Assembly (NCBI GenBank): GCA_928212115.1
Contig: CAKMRJ010005634.1
Coordinates: forward strand, 120,027,186-120,091,185
DNA length: 64,000 bases
Reading direction: 5' to 3'
From: Lactuca virosa
Lineage: Eukaryota > Streptophyta > Magnoliopsida > Asterales > Asteraceae
The position numbers and the translations under genes are program-made. Below, piece by piece: positions 22,677 to 33,740 of this stretch. Below the pieces are notes generated by a model, which worked only from the letters and a program-made list of their open reading frames with translations, did not search any database and was not told where the DNA came from. The first letter of the stretch is position 1; every line of letters starts with the position of its first letter.

Positions 22677-24561
22677 GATTTAGAGGAGAGAGAGTGAGAG
22701 AGAAAGAGAAAATAATGAATAAATGTTGAAACAAAGCAATGTGGGATTCCTGTTTTATTTCCCCCCAATGTCAGAATTTAAAGCCTTTGGTTTTATTAAC
22801 ATGAATAATTGATATTTGAATTATTATGGTACCTTTTTAAATCTTATTATAATAGTATTTAACTTGAATAGGTAAAAACTGCTAAAAGTATGTGTAATAT
22901 GATTTTTTTTTATAGTCTTTTGACCTTTTTAACCACAAAAATCTCATTAAAATTGGAAAATCTATTCAAAAAAGTTTTTTTTTTTTTTTTTTTTCATAAA
23001 GATTTCACAAAGTTGTTAATTAAAAAACTAAACTATCGTCATAACTATTTTCAAAGATTTGACTCAACCAATTATAGATTAATAATAATAATAATAATAA
23101 AACAGATTAGAAAACTATTTTTGTTGTGGAGATTTTTTTTAATGGTTTTTTCATAAAAAGAATCACACCAAAAACCATGCCTTTACTTAGATTAAATTAT
23201 ATAAATGGTCCGGATGTTTGGTGGAAACTGCAACTGGTTTTCAGCATCAATTTTTTACAAGAACGGTCCCTTTTATTAATACCGAGTTTCTAAAAAACGG
23301 GTATTAAATACTTATAAAAAAAACTAACTTACCACTATTTTTTAATTTTATTTTACTATTTATTTATTAATAGCCAAATCACAACAGCATGTTCTTTGAG
23401 AGCGGAACAAAAACAAATATTTGGTGCTTTTGGGATTTTTTTTTAAGGCATATTCAACCTACTCCAAACTTCATTTTTTCTCTTATTTCTTTCTCCATTC
23501 TTCTCTAATCCTATCTCATTTTCATCTTTATTTTTGGAGATACGAAGAGTATTCCCCAAATATGGGGGAATACTATTCATATCTCCAAAAATTGAGTTAA
23601 AGTTTCAGTTGTTAATTTTTAGTTTCTTTCATTTTTATCTTACACAATTCTAATTTATTTTTATCTACTATATATAATTTAAATACAATATTTAATATTT
23701 ATAATATCATGTTATATACTAATTTATATTAATTAATCATAAATACAGTGTTTAATATTTATTTATCGAATTCATATAAAAATATTAAATATATACTAAA
23801 GACTTGAAACATGATAACATAATTCTTGATATATTTATTATAAATATAACCTTATTTATTTAATAATTATTTATAATAAAGTAATAATTAATTTAAATTT
23901 ATTATATATAAACATTTTATTTATGATAATATAATTTGTAATATTTTTGTAATGAAAAAAATATAATATATATTTGTTAAAATCTAATTAGTAGAGGGAT
24001 TTATTTGACAATATGTATAATTTATAAAAATAAAATATTTTAGGAATATACATTTTGGTAAAAAAATGAGGTAGAAAATTAAGTAGGGTTAGAGATGAAA
24101 CACTATTTACCTCATTTTTTACTCCATTTATAGGAAAAATAAAGATAAGTTGCACATGGTATATGGTTACGACCGTAAGGGGTGTTATGTTGGTTGTAGA
24201 AAAGTGATAGATTAATTAGACAGAATTACATATTTGGTCCTTGTGGTTTAACCACAAGAAGACCACTGTATGTCCTTTTGAGAAATTGTGCATATAAATT
24301 GTCATTTTCACGTTTCAAATGAACACGGAAGGTCCCTTTAGCTAACGTGCTAACAAGGTTAGCTTTTTTTAATTAAGTCCAATATGAAATGAAACATTTG
24401 TCTTTTCTATCGCATAGACCATTTATGTAACTTGTGCTTGAGACAAGGACCATTTATGTAATTTTATCTATTATTTAGACAACTGCAAAAATGGTCCCTA
24501 TGGTATGCATTTTTTCTGAGGTTTGGTCCAAACCTCGACTTTTTTGGATCGATAGTCCTTT
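22677..24561. other. LRX upstream region and AT-rich intergenic DNA
   Basis: The first ~80 bases form the LRX 5' leader, CT-rich on the minus strand. Then follow AT-rich DNA, a T15 run at about 22979, an (AAT)n microsatellite at 23081-23099, a near-perfect hairpin (23531-23591), and repeat-like sequence from 24170 up to the LTR of element C (several variants of a GGTCC-TNTGG phrase). No gene was recognised. Confidence 0.5.
23531..23591. repeat. 61-bp near-perfect hairpin
   Basis: TTTTTGGAGATACGAAGAG pairs with the complementary CTATTCATATCTCCAAAAA arm, and ATTCCCC with GGGGGAAT, around an AAATAT loop. Only a few mismatches. It may be the core of a small palindromic transposon. Confidence 0.85.
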
Positions 24562-26709
24562 TGTCACACCCCCGAACCAGGACGGCGGAAACGTCTGGGG
24601 GCGGATGACGTCATTGTATAGTATCATAACAATTGAATATGAATGAAACATAGCAACCAAACGACATACATTGAGATAACAAATTTACATTGTGTACAAA
24701 TTGTATTTGTTCAGGAATTACACAAAAGTGACAGAAATGTAATTTTTAAAATGCAGCAAAATATCCAACATCCATAGCTCAAGTACCTGCTTACTGTGTT
24801 CCTGAGAATACAAGTCATTTTGAAAAGCGTCAACATAGGATGTTGGTGAGTTCATAAGCATATTTGTATGAAAATATTTGTAACATCTTTGTTTGAAATG
24901 ATTTGTATGTTTCTAGAAAATCCGATATTTTCTTATGAAAATTCTTTGTAAGTCTCATTCCAAAACTGTGAATATATGCATGCATGTCCTTTGTTTTCTT
25001 TTGTTTGTAATTGTATGCTCTCAGAAAATCCTATATTTTCTGTTGTATGAAAAACTGTGGTTTTAAACCCTAGACCAGTAGTGAAAAACCAATAGTGAAC
25101 CGGGAGGAAAAATGCAGTTTTATATTTTATAAAATCGATGAAGTGTAAGCTTCCCGTAAATCAAAATAGTATTGTTAATCCCTAAGTGAGTTATTATAAC
25201 CATGTTTGATGTGACTGTTATGCATGTACGACGTTCTTCAGGCGTCGGAATAGGTAAGATATTTGTCCCCCTAGACTGGCCCCGTCTAGCTGTAGCGAAC
25301 AGCTCATGTGTGGGGGTGTCAATCCCCGTATAGATCTATACACAACTATCTCGCTCTCCCTCCAGGAGACTCTGGTTATAATGCAGGACTTAGAATGTAC
25401 ACTAGGTAGGTACGTTGAAGATAGTGTCTCACTAGAGCCTTAACGGATTTCCGCAAATTTCGAATCTCTTTATTGTATAATGAAGTAACTTTACTAGTGT
25501 AAATTCGTGACAGATGTTTTATGACACGCATTTTACAGATTTTGATAACATGCTGTTTATGACACGCGCTTTACTGATTTCATGACACACAACTTATTAC
25601 TCATGCAATATGATTTTTATGACAGACAGTTTATGACACGCACATTTTTCTGTCATAAAACTGTTTTGTGTATGATTTCAGTTAAAATATTTATAACATT
25701 TTATATAAATAGACTTTAGTGAATATGTCTAGTTGTGACATATGTTGCAAAAATACCATATTATCTTGGGTTATAAACCATCTAAAAATGATGACGATAA
25801 GTTTACGACTATTTTACCAATAATATTATTTTTAGTAGAATATCAAACTTAATATTTATGTTTAACATCCATTTTTACCGGTTTTTGCAAGTTTATAACA
25901 CCAAATATGTTTTCTAAGTTTAACTCAAATATGTCACGACTTTTGTAACACCATAAATGATAAACTCAATATTTTATCCAAATATTAGTGTAGATTTATA
26001 AAAAGGGGAGTATGTATGTATCTAAAAGTACATGCATATATACATACTATGATTTCGAAAATTTTGAGTGACCAAACCCATGTCCACGAATTTTTGTATA
26101 ACAAATGTGTTAATGAACATGTTCATCACGATTTTATGAAACTATATAAGATAAATACCTTTTTACACAAGTATTTCAACACATAACTATGAAGCATGCA
26201 ATTGTCCAAAAGATAAACTTAATCTAGCAAAAATGAGGCTTGTAAATCTCAAGTTTATGGTGTATCAACATGAGATATTCAACATTATAAGCTCAAATTG
26301 ATACATAAACATGTAGGTGCATGCAAATATCCAATGGTTAAATAAAACTTGACTTGTATTCCCCCCCCCCCCCCCCCCAAAAAAAAGTATGAAAAACACG
26401 AAAATAGTGGGGTATGAAGGTCACCTTGATTTCGTGTGACAGGAAGAAGAAGAAAGAAGTTGTTGAGCCTAGCTTTGTATAACTTGAAGGCCACTCGAAA
26501 ATGGGGGATGTTCTAAGAATCATACACACGAAAATGGGTGTGTAAATGGAATGATCTTAACACTAAGATGCATATAAGCACTAGAGTTTTACAAGGAACA
26601 TACCAAAATGCCTAGGACCGATTTTGTGGTGATGATACTCGAAATTTCTTGAGAGAAAAGATGAGAGGAAATTATCTTGGAAGCAAAGTGAGTGAAGTGA
26701 ATTTGTGAG

Positions 26710-26734
26710 GTGTGTGTGTGTGTGTGTGTGTGTG
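26710..26734. repeat. (TG)n microsatellite
   Basis: About twelve TG units inside the LTR of element C. Confidence 0.9.
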
Positions 26735-26934
26735 TTCGGCCGCAAATATAAAAAGGGAGGAGGGAATTGAGTGCTTTGATGCATGGTGGTCTATAAGGTG
26801 TAGTTCATGGGTGCATGGTGGGTAGTTACATGCATGGCTTGGTTGCCCTATGGTTAAGAGAGGGTAAACCATTGAGGTGGCAAGCTTTTTGACTTTTGTT
26901 TTCCTTTTTTTTACTCATGCCCTAACCGAAGCCT

Positions 26935-27195
26935 ATATGGTTTTCGGCCATAGTGGGCTAAATTCATGGGCTTTCGGGTTTTGGCTTGGCCCATTAAGAG
27001 GTTTTCGGTCCATTAAAGCCCAAGGGTAGAAGGGTTTTCGTTTTGGAGTATGTATAGGCTTTTTTGGTTTAATTAGGTCCAATAAAAGGGTTTTTGGCCC
27101 AATAAGGCCCAAGGTAGAGTTTTCGGTCCAATAGGGCCCAAGGAAGAGTTTTCGGTCCAATAAGGTGTTGGGTCGAGAACTCTTGGGCAAAGGCC
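26935..27195 (-). repeat. ~30-bp tandem repeats in element C LTR
   Basis: About six imperfect copies of a unit reading TTTTCGGTCCAATAAGGCCC plus an AAGG(A/T)AGAG-like tail on the plus strand. They lie upstream of the LTR TATA-like box in the element's own orientation, where transcriptional control sequences are expected. Confidence 0.8.
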
Positions 27196-27444
27196 CAAAA
27201 GACTTTGTTTAGCTATTTGATCCATCTTGGGCTTACGAGAGGCTATTTCAACTTGACTTCTAATTGTATGCTCATATGATTTCATATAACATTGTAGTTT
27301 TGAATTTCACTAATAAGATGCAACAAGGTTACATGGAGGAAGTTGTTGTGTACAAGCTTCAAAATATAAGCTCTAAATTACTAGTTGTGACATCATCCCC
27401 CCGTTAGAGGGAATTTCGTTCTGAAATTCGTTCTAAAGCAGCCT

Positions 27445-28660
27445 TCAGGAATTAGTGAAAAGATGGGGGTACTTTTGCATCATCTGGTCTTCGCGTTCCC
27501 ATGTGAATTCAGGTCCACACTTGGCACTCCATCGAACCTTCACAATGGGAATACGACTTTGCTTTGTCCACTTCACTTCTATGTCCATTATTTCAACGGG
27601 TTCCTCTACGAAATGAAGGTTTTCATTCACCTCAATCTCATCAACCGGAACAACGAGAGTTTCGTCAGATAGGCTTTTCTTCAGGTTTGACACATGAAAG
27701 ACAGGGTGTATATTGCTGAGTTCAGGTGGTAGCTGGAGCTTGTAAACCACCGGACCGATCTTGGCGACGATCTTGAATGGTCCGATGTATCTTGGATTCA
27801 ACTTTCCCCGCTTTCCAAAGAGTATTATCCTTTTCCAGGGAGAGACCTTTAGCAATATGTGATCGCCGACTTCAAATTCCAGAGGCTTCCGTCGTCTGTC
27901 AGCGTAGCTCTTCTGTCGGTCTCTGGACGCCTTGAGTCGTTCCCTGATCTGAACAATCTTCTCAGTTGTTTCCATGATAATCTTGGGCCCAGTAAGAGTG
28001 TTGTTTGGTACCTGCCCCTTTGCCAATTATATATCCCCCACCTCAGCCCAACATAGGGGTGATCTGCATTTTCGTCCGTATAGGGCCTCAAATGGAGCGA
28101 CTTGATACCTGTGTGATAGCTATTGCTGTATGAGAATTCAACCAGCGGAAAGTGGGCGTCCCATGCCTTGCCGAAATCTATCACACAAGCCCTTAGCATA
28201 TCCTCCAATGTTTAGATGGTCCTCTCACTCTGCCCATCTGTCTGGGGATGGTAGGCTGTGCTCATATCGAGCTGGGTCCCCAATGACCTCTGGAGTGACT
28301 GCCAAAATCGTGATGTAAATCTACTATCTATGTCAGAGATAATAGATATCAGTACGCCATGTAATCTCACAACCTCCTTTATGTAGATCCGGGTGAACTT
28401 TTCCATTTTATACGTTTCCTTTATTGGTAGGAATGGACGGATTTAGTCAACCGATCGATAATCACCCAAATGGTGTCCAGCCCGTCAGCCGTTTTAGGTA
28501 ATTTGGTTATAAAATCCATTGTTATTCTCTTCCATTTCTACTCGGGTATTTCAGGTTGTTGCAGTAGACCCGAGGGCTTCTGATACTCTACCTTAACTTT
28601 GGTGCAAGTCAGGCACTTGCCCATGTAGGTAGCAATTTCAGCTTTCATATTAGGCCACTA
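27445..28660 (-). pseudogene. Gypsy integrase and chromodomain-like tail (element C)
   Basis: Zinc-binding end near 28600-28640 (CLTCTKVKVEYQKPSG). Core: SDIDSRFTSRFWQSLQRSLG (second Asp) and AYHPQTDGQSERTI then TLEDMLRACV (catalytic Glu). A frameshift follows GIKS at about 28090, where the family has PPFEALYGRKCRSP. The downstream piece (27445-28026) contains KSYADRRRKPLEFEVGDHIL, RYIGPFKIVAKIGPVVYKLQ, HPVFHVSNLKKSL and the chromodomain-like VKWTKQSRIPIVKVRW ... EFTWEREDQM. A stop splits SERTI from TLEDML. The chromodomain-like end may steer insertion toward heterochromatin in related elements. Confidence 0.9.
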
Positions 28661-29947
28661 ATAGTGTTGTTTGAGATCCAAGTACATTTTATCGGAACCC
28701 GGATGGACGAAGTACTTTCTTTTGTGTGCTTCATTCATAACCACTTCTCTGAACCCACTGAACTTTGGTGTCCAGATCCGGTCCATGAGGTAGTAGGCTC
28801 CATCCTCTTTGATCGTAAGATTCTTGTCCATCCCATGAAAGTCTTCGTTTGCGATGTTTTTTGGCTTCAAGGCTTCCAGCTGAGCCTCCTTGATTTGTGA
28901 AGACAAGTGGGAGTGGATGGTTATTGTTAACGTTCTTGCTCGGCGACCCGAGTACTCTTTCCGGCTTAGGGCATCAACCACCACATTGGCTTTGCCCGGA
29001 TGGTACCGGATCTCACACTCATAATCATTCAGCATCTCAACCCATCGATGTTGTCTCATGTTTAGTTCTTTCTGGTTCAAGATATGTTGGAGGCTTTTGT
29101 GGTCTGTGAAAATAGTGCATTTTGTCCCGTAGAGATAGTGCCCCCAGATTTTTAGAGCGAAGACTACAGCTCCAAGCTCAAGATCGTGAGTGGTATTGTT
29201 CACTTCATGGGTCTTTATTTGCCTTGACGCATATGCTATAACCTTTCCGCGTTGCATAAGTACACAACCTAACCCCTGATTGGAAGCGTCACAATACACC
29301 ACGAAATCTTCCGTCCTTTCTGGGAGAGTCAAGACAGGGGTGCTGCATGAAGCGTGTTTCAAGGTTTGGAAAGCAGCTTCTTGTTTCTTCTCGCAGATAA
29401 AGGGTACACCCTTTTGGGTTCAAGCGGTGAGTGGCTTGGCTATCTTGGAGAAATTCTAGATGAACCTCTTGTAATAGCCAGCGAGGCCTAAGAATTGCTT
29501 GATCTCCGTAGGGGTTCTTGAAGTTGCCCAGCCTTCTATCGCTTTGACCTTGGAGGGATCCACATGTATTCCCTATTTACTGACCACGTGACCCAGAAAA
29601 TCCACTTTGTGAATCCAGAACTCGCATTTGGAGAATTTTGCGTACAACTTCTCTGCCCTTAGTGTTTCCAAAACCTGCCACAGATGTTGGTTGTGTTCTT
29701 CTTTACTTCGTGAATAAACGAATATATCATCGATAAAAACGATCACGAAGTTGTCGAGGAAAGGTCGGCAGACTCGGTTCATCAAGTCCATAAACACCGT
29801 GGGTGCATTTGTCAGACCAAAGGGCATTACTACGAATTCATAGTGCCCGTAACGAGTTTGGAAGGCGGTCTTGGGAATATCCTCCTCTCGAACCCGTAGC
29901 TGGTGATAACCGGACCTCAAATCTATTTTCGAGAAGTAACTTGCTCC
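28658..29947 (-). pseudogene. Gypsy reverse transcriptase palm and RNase H (element C)
   Basis: From the right: SYFSKIDLRSGYHQLRVREE, FQTRYGHYEFVVMPFGLTNA, VFIDDIFVYSRSKEEH (catalytic FIDD), KCEFWIHKVDFLGHVVSK, then a stop, RT connection, and RNase H with FVVYCDASNQGLGCVLMQ, YASRQIKTHE, HDLELGAVVFALKIWGHYLY, FTDHKSLQHI and NDYECEIRYHPGKANVVVDA. RNase H catalytic Asp/Glu residues are visible. In-frame stops occur after VSK (about 29580), RFI, PLTA and QHY (28658). At 29948 a TAA replaces the Gln codon of DQLQGAS. Confidence 0.93.
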
Positions 29948-30936
29948 TTACAGCTGGTCAAATAGATCGTCAATCAGGGGAAGAGGGTATCGATTCTTGA
30001 CGGTGAGCTTGTTGAGCTCACGGTAATCGATACACATGCGAAACGAACCATCATTCTTTTTGAAAAACAAGACTGGAGCTCCCCAAGGAGAGAAGCTTGG
30101 CCTTATGAACCCCTTGTCTAGTAATTTACTCAATTGACTGAAAAGCTCTTGCATTTCTGCAGGAGCTAGTCTATATGGCGATTTGGCGATTGGCGTGGCT
30201 CCAGATATCAAGCCGATCCGAAATTTGACTTGTCGTGCGGGAGGTATTCCCGTATGGTCTTTGGGAAACACATCGGGAAAATCGCACACCTCCGGGGTGT
30301 CTTTGATGCTCTTTTCTTCCTTCTTTTTATCGACCACATGAGCCAATAAGGCATGGTTCTTTTTATGTAAACACTTTTGGCCTTTAATGTACGAGATGAG
30401 ACGGAGGTTTGTACCGGGTTTATCACCGTAGATAATCAGGGTTTCGTTGTTGGGTAGGTAAAGGCGAACAACCTTCTCGTAACACATAATATCTGCACGG
30501 TGGGGGCATAACCAATCCATGCCGATGATCACATCAAAACTCCTTATAGTAACTGGCATTAAGTCGATTGGGAAGGAGTGGTTATTTAAAGTTAGTGTGC
30601 ACCCTATGAATACATTGTTGGTTGTTTCTATTTTTCCGTTAGCCATTTCAACAATAAATGTTTTGTTTAATGATTGAGGGTTTTGATTGAGTAGGTGCTT
30701 AAACCTATGACTCACAAAGCTCATTTCTGCCCCACTATCAAATAAAATGCATGCATAGATGTTGTTGAGGAGGAACGTACCAGTGACTACTACCGGGTCC
30801 TTTATAGCCTCCTCATGTCCTATCGCTAGGACTCTACCTGTTCCCCCTGCATTCCGATTGTTGGCCTTGGGACAGTTTCTTTTGAAATGGCCAGTCTCTC
30901 CGCACCCATAACACGCTTGACTTGCCCCAACGTTGT
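29948..30936 (-). pseudogene. Gypsy protease and RT N-terminus (element C)
   Basis: Starts beside element B with a second zinc knuckle, CYGCGETGHFKRNC (about 30875-30915). Then the retropepsin ILFDSGAEMSFVSHRFKHLL with an intact D-S-G, and SFDVIIGMDWLCPHRADIMC, the conserved GMDWL block. The RT fingers follow: YRLAPAEMQELFSQLSKLLD, KGFIRPSFSPWGAPVLFFKK, DGSFRMCIDYRELNKLTVKN, RYPLPLIDDLFDQL, then TAA. Confidence 0.93.
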
Positions 30937-30941
30937 TGGGT

Positions 30942-31418
30942 TGTTGGGTCTAAAATATGGTTTATACTTTACTTTTCTACGCAATTGTAGTTTTCGGTCT
31001 AGGACCAAACACAGCCTTGTGTTTATGGTTGGGTGGCATTTACGGTTGTAAACGCGTTTATGGTTGTAAACACATTTTTGTAAACGTGTTTACGGCTACT
31101 GTTCCTTATAAATAGTGTCAGTAGATGTCAGAAGGGAGAAAAGTATTTTACGGTCAAGTGTGTGTAAATCAAGGTGTTCTAGAGAGAGAAACTAGAGAGA
31201 AGAAGAGTGTGTGTGCGTGTGTGGATCTTATATGTATGGAACATCATTCATATTATTGAATACACCATAGATTCATCAAGTTCTTATTCTTCTTCTTCTT
31301 CTTCTTCTTCTTCTTCTTCTTCTTCTTCTCCATTCTATCTTGCATCATCCGCTTGATTGGGATTCCGCACCATCAAGTGGATCTGATTGATACATCAAGC
31401 TAATTTTTGGGACTTACA
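30942..31418 (+). repeat. 5' LTR of element B
   Basis: Begins TGTTGGGTCTAAAATATGG and ends TTTGGGACTTACA. Near-palindromic GTTTACGGTTGTAAAC repeats at about 31038-31095 precede a CCTTATAAATAG TATA box (31105). A (TTC)n run at about 31278-31330 is longer than in the 3' LTR, so it changed after insertion. Confidence 0.95.
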
Positions 31419-31420
31419 GT

Positions 31421-31432
31421 TGGTATCAGAGC
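31421..31432 (+). other. Primer-binding site of element B
   Basis: TGGTATCAGAGC, two bases after the LTR; complementary to initiator tRNA-Met. Confidence 0.93.
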
Positions 31433-32294
31433 TTGGATTGTATCAATCTCTTTGGCAAGATCTGGAGCGTTTTTGCATTTTTTTTCTTGCAGGATTTTAC
31501 GTTTTTGGATAGTTTTTGAAAAAATATTGAGGGTTTGTTCTTCATGTTCTTCATAAAAATGAGTTTTTGATCGAATTTTGGTGCTAAAAAGTTGAAAATT
31601 TGTGTTTTTGGCAAAAATCTGGGCGTTTTCGGTTGTGATCTGTTCATTAGTTTACAGATGTAAACTAATTCTCGGCTGTAAACGTCTTGTATTTTCGGCT
31701 GTGAACCGCTTTGACTGTGAATCGTTTCCGGTTGTAAACTGTTCTTGGCTGTAAACCATGTACGACCGTAAACCCTCGTCGGCTGTAAACCACGACTGTT
31801 TGCGGTGGAACGTCTCGGATTTTCGATGGAGAGTCCGTCGGTTTGCGGTACACGTGTTCGCTTCGTATTTTCGGCCCACCACGTGTTTGGTCCAAGCGAG
31901 CTTTCGGTCAGAACGCGTTTACGGTCCTCGTGCGTGCAATCCTCGTTTGCGGACAACAACTAGTTCATAAAAAATCCGGGGTGTAGCAAGATTCGAACCC
32001 GAGTCTCTCCCACACACAACCCACACCCTTACCAATCCGTCTAGCAATCCTCATGTTATATGTCTTCCCGATTTAATTCAAATAGCTTCTCTTTTTCGGT
32101 TCTATTTTCGGATTTTTGACGATTTTAGCCCAAAAATCAATTTTTAAAATTTCGTTTTCAGCCCAAAGCTTTGACTTTAAATTTTTTACTATCATTTTTG
32201 ACTTTTGACCTTAAAATTTTAAGTTTGATTTTTTTAACTTGATTTTTAAGGTTGATTTTCTTGGTTTCAAGTCAAAGGGCATTTTTGGTAAACA
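31433..32294 (+). other. Leader of element B with GGCTGTAAAC repeats
   Basis: Noncoding. Between about 31625 and 31935 a motif of the form CGGCTGTAAAC recurs roughly eight times with variation. It continues, downstream of the primer-binding site, the GTTTACGG repeats of the LTR. A T-rich stretch with TTTGACTTT-like repeats precedes the gag ATG. Confidence 0.7.
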
Positions 32295-33740
32295 ATGAGT
32301 TCCTCGAACATCCCAGTCAATGAAGTTTCATGCTCTCAATCTTGTGAAGCTACGGTTAAATTTCTTCGTGAACAAAATGATTTGCTAAAAAGGGAAAATG
32401 AGGACCTGAAATATGAAGGATATACTCTTAGGAAGGCCTAAAAACCTTTGAAAACACAACTAGAGGCCAAAACTAAGGATTTTAGAAAACTCCAAGAGGA
32501 ATATAGCAACAAATGTGAAAATTATGACTATATTAAGAGACAACTTGCTAGCTTGACTGGCGAACTTGATACATTAAAAGCTAAATATAAAGATGCAGAT
32601 TTTACCTTTAAGAAATTTGATGTGTCAAGTGAGGTAGTTGCATCTATGATAGAAAAACAACTAAAATTTAAAGATAATAAAAATAAGGGTCTAGGGTATA
32701 ATAGTGTTCCACCTCCCTTCAATGACAACTATAATCCACCCCTTGAGACCAACGAGGAAGAAATTCCAGCTCAGTTTGGCCAAACCCCTGAACCAACTTT
32801 AGTTAAGACTGAACAATATGGGCCAACTGAGAATATTAAGGTGAACGTTTTTGATGATTCTACTTCCTGTGCAAGTAAAGTAGCGGAAGATGAGAACAAG
32901 GAGAACACTATTGAACAAACTAATGACTCCTTGAACTCTAAATCTGTTGCTTCTAACTCAGTTACTTCTGAAAAACTTGCTATTGGCAAGTACATGCCAC
33001 CAAAACAAGTGAAACAAACGGTATGCTGCAAGTGTGCTTGTGGGACCAATTAGAGACAAGGCAAGTATACGCCACCAGGGGCAGGCAGAAACAACTCATA
33101 CGTGAAGAAAAATACATGTTTTCGCTGTGGAACACCTGGACATATTGCCAGAAATTGTCAAAATCGCGCATATGTTCCCTACTACACACAAGGATGGCAG
33201 AACGTGCAAAGAGGAAAATTTTTCAAAGGAAACCCTTCAATGTCACAATCGCGCAATGGTGACTGGATCGCAAACAAGCCCAAAAATCAAGCTCCCAAGA
33301 GCAAGAAGGGAATGCCTGCCAAAAAGTCCAATTCAAGAGATGCTCCAGTGAAACCAAGACCAGTTAGGTCAAAGTCATCTTGAAAATTGGCTTCAAGTTC
33401 CAAAGCAAGCGATAAGGCACCCAGCCGATCGAACAAGAAATGGGTTAAACCCGAATACAGATGGGTACCGAAGGTTCACACTCCCAAATATTCAAATTAT
33501 TCTAACATTTCTTCATCTTCTGTTTGTAATAAACAGGATATGTCATGGGAGAGAGTGCCTTGCAAAGATGACAAAGGTCAACCCAGTTTCAAAATGGACT
33601 GGGTTCCAAAGACCAACTAATCCCGCACTGTGTTGGAGCAGCTATGGCGGAATATCATCAGACTCCGGTTTGTTGATAGTGGTTGTTCCAAGCACATGGT
33701 AGGGGACATCTCTCAACTGTACAACACTCAGAACTTTAAG
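32295..33740 (+). pseudogene. gag-like ORF with coiled coil, zinc knuckle and protease start (element B)
   Basis: One frame from ATG 32295, broken by TAA 32439, TAG 33051, TGA near 33381 and TAA 33618. N-terminal coiled coil (FLREQNDLLKRENEDLKYEG; TKDFRKLQEEYSNKCENYDY), then the conserved GLGYNSVPPPFNDNYNPP, an acidic Ser/Thr region, the zinc knuckle CFRCGTPGHIARNC with NRAYVPYY, a Lys-rich basic region, two WVPK motifs, and finally RFVDSGCSKHMVGDISQLYN, an intact Copia protease active-site signature (D-S-G). Coding stops soon after. The UBN2 capsid core is not visible. Element E has CAA where B has the TAA at 32439, so at least this stop is a C to T change. Confidence 0.82.

Larger units (their letters stand above)
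24562..27392 (-). repeat. 3' LTR of element C
   Basis: Plus-strand ends TGTCACACCCCCGAACC and CTAGTTGTGACA give TG...CA termini of a 2831-bp LTR. Its left 1.48 kb is closely matched by the two pieces of the 5' LTR. On the minus strand a TTTTTATATTTG TATA-like box lies at about 26745, just downstream of tandem repeats (26935-27195). It also contains a C17-18 run (26361) and a TG microsatellite (26710-26734). A purine tract, ACGGGGGGATGA on the minus strand, abuts the interior end. Confidence 0.88.

Noticed and set aside
22378..22768. Overlapping minus-strand frames at the LRX start
   Set aside because: They overlap the signal peptide and first LRR in other frames; the LRX frame is clearly the coding one.
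26361..26379. C homopolymer as a biological signal
   Set aside because: A simple run that is error-prone in sequencing; nothing around it suggests function.
31421..31432. tRNA-Met-like 12-mers (TGGTATCAGAGC) as tRNA genes
   Set aside because: Only the primer-binding complement is present; there is no cloverleaf around any of them.
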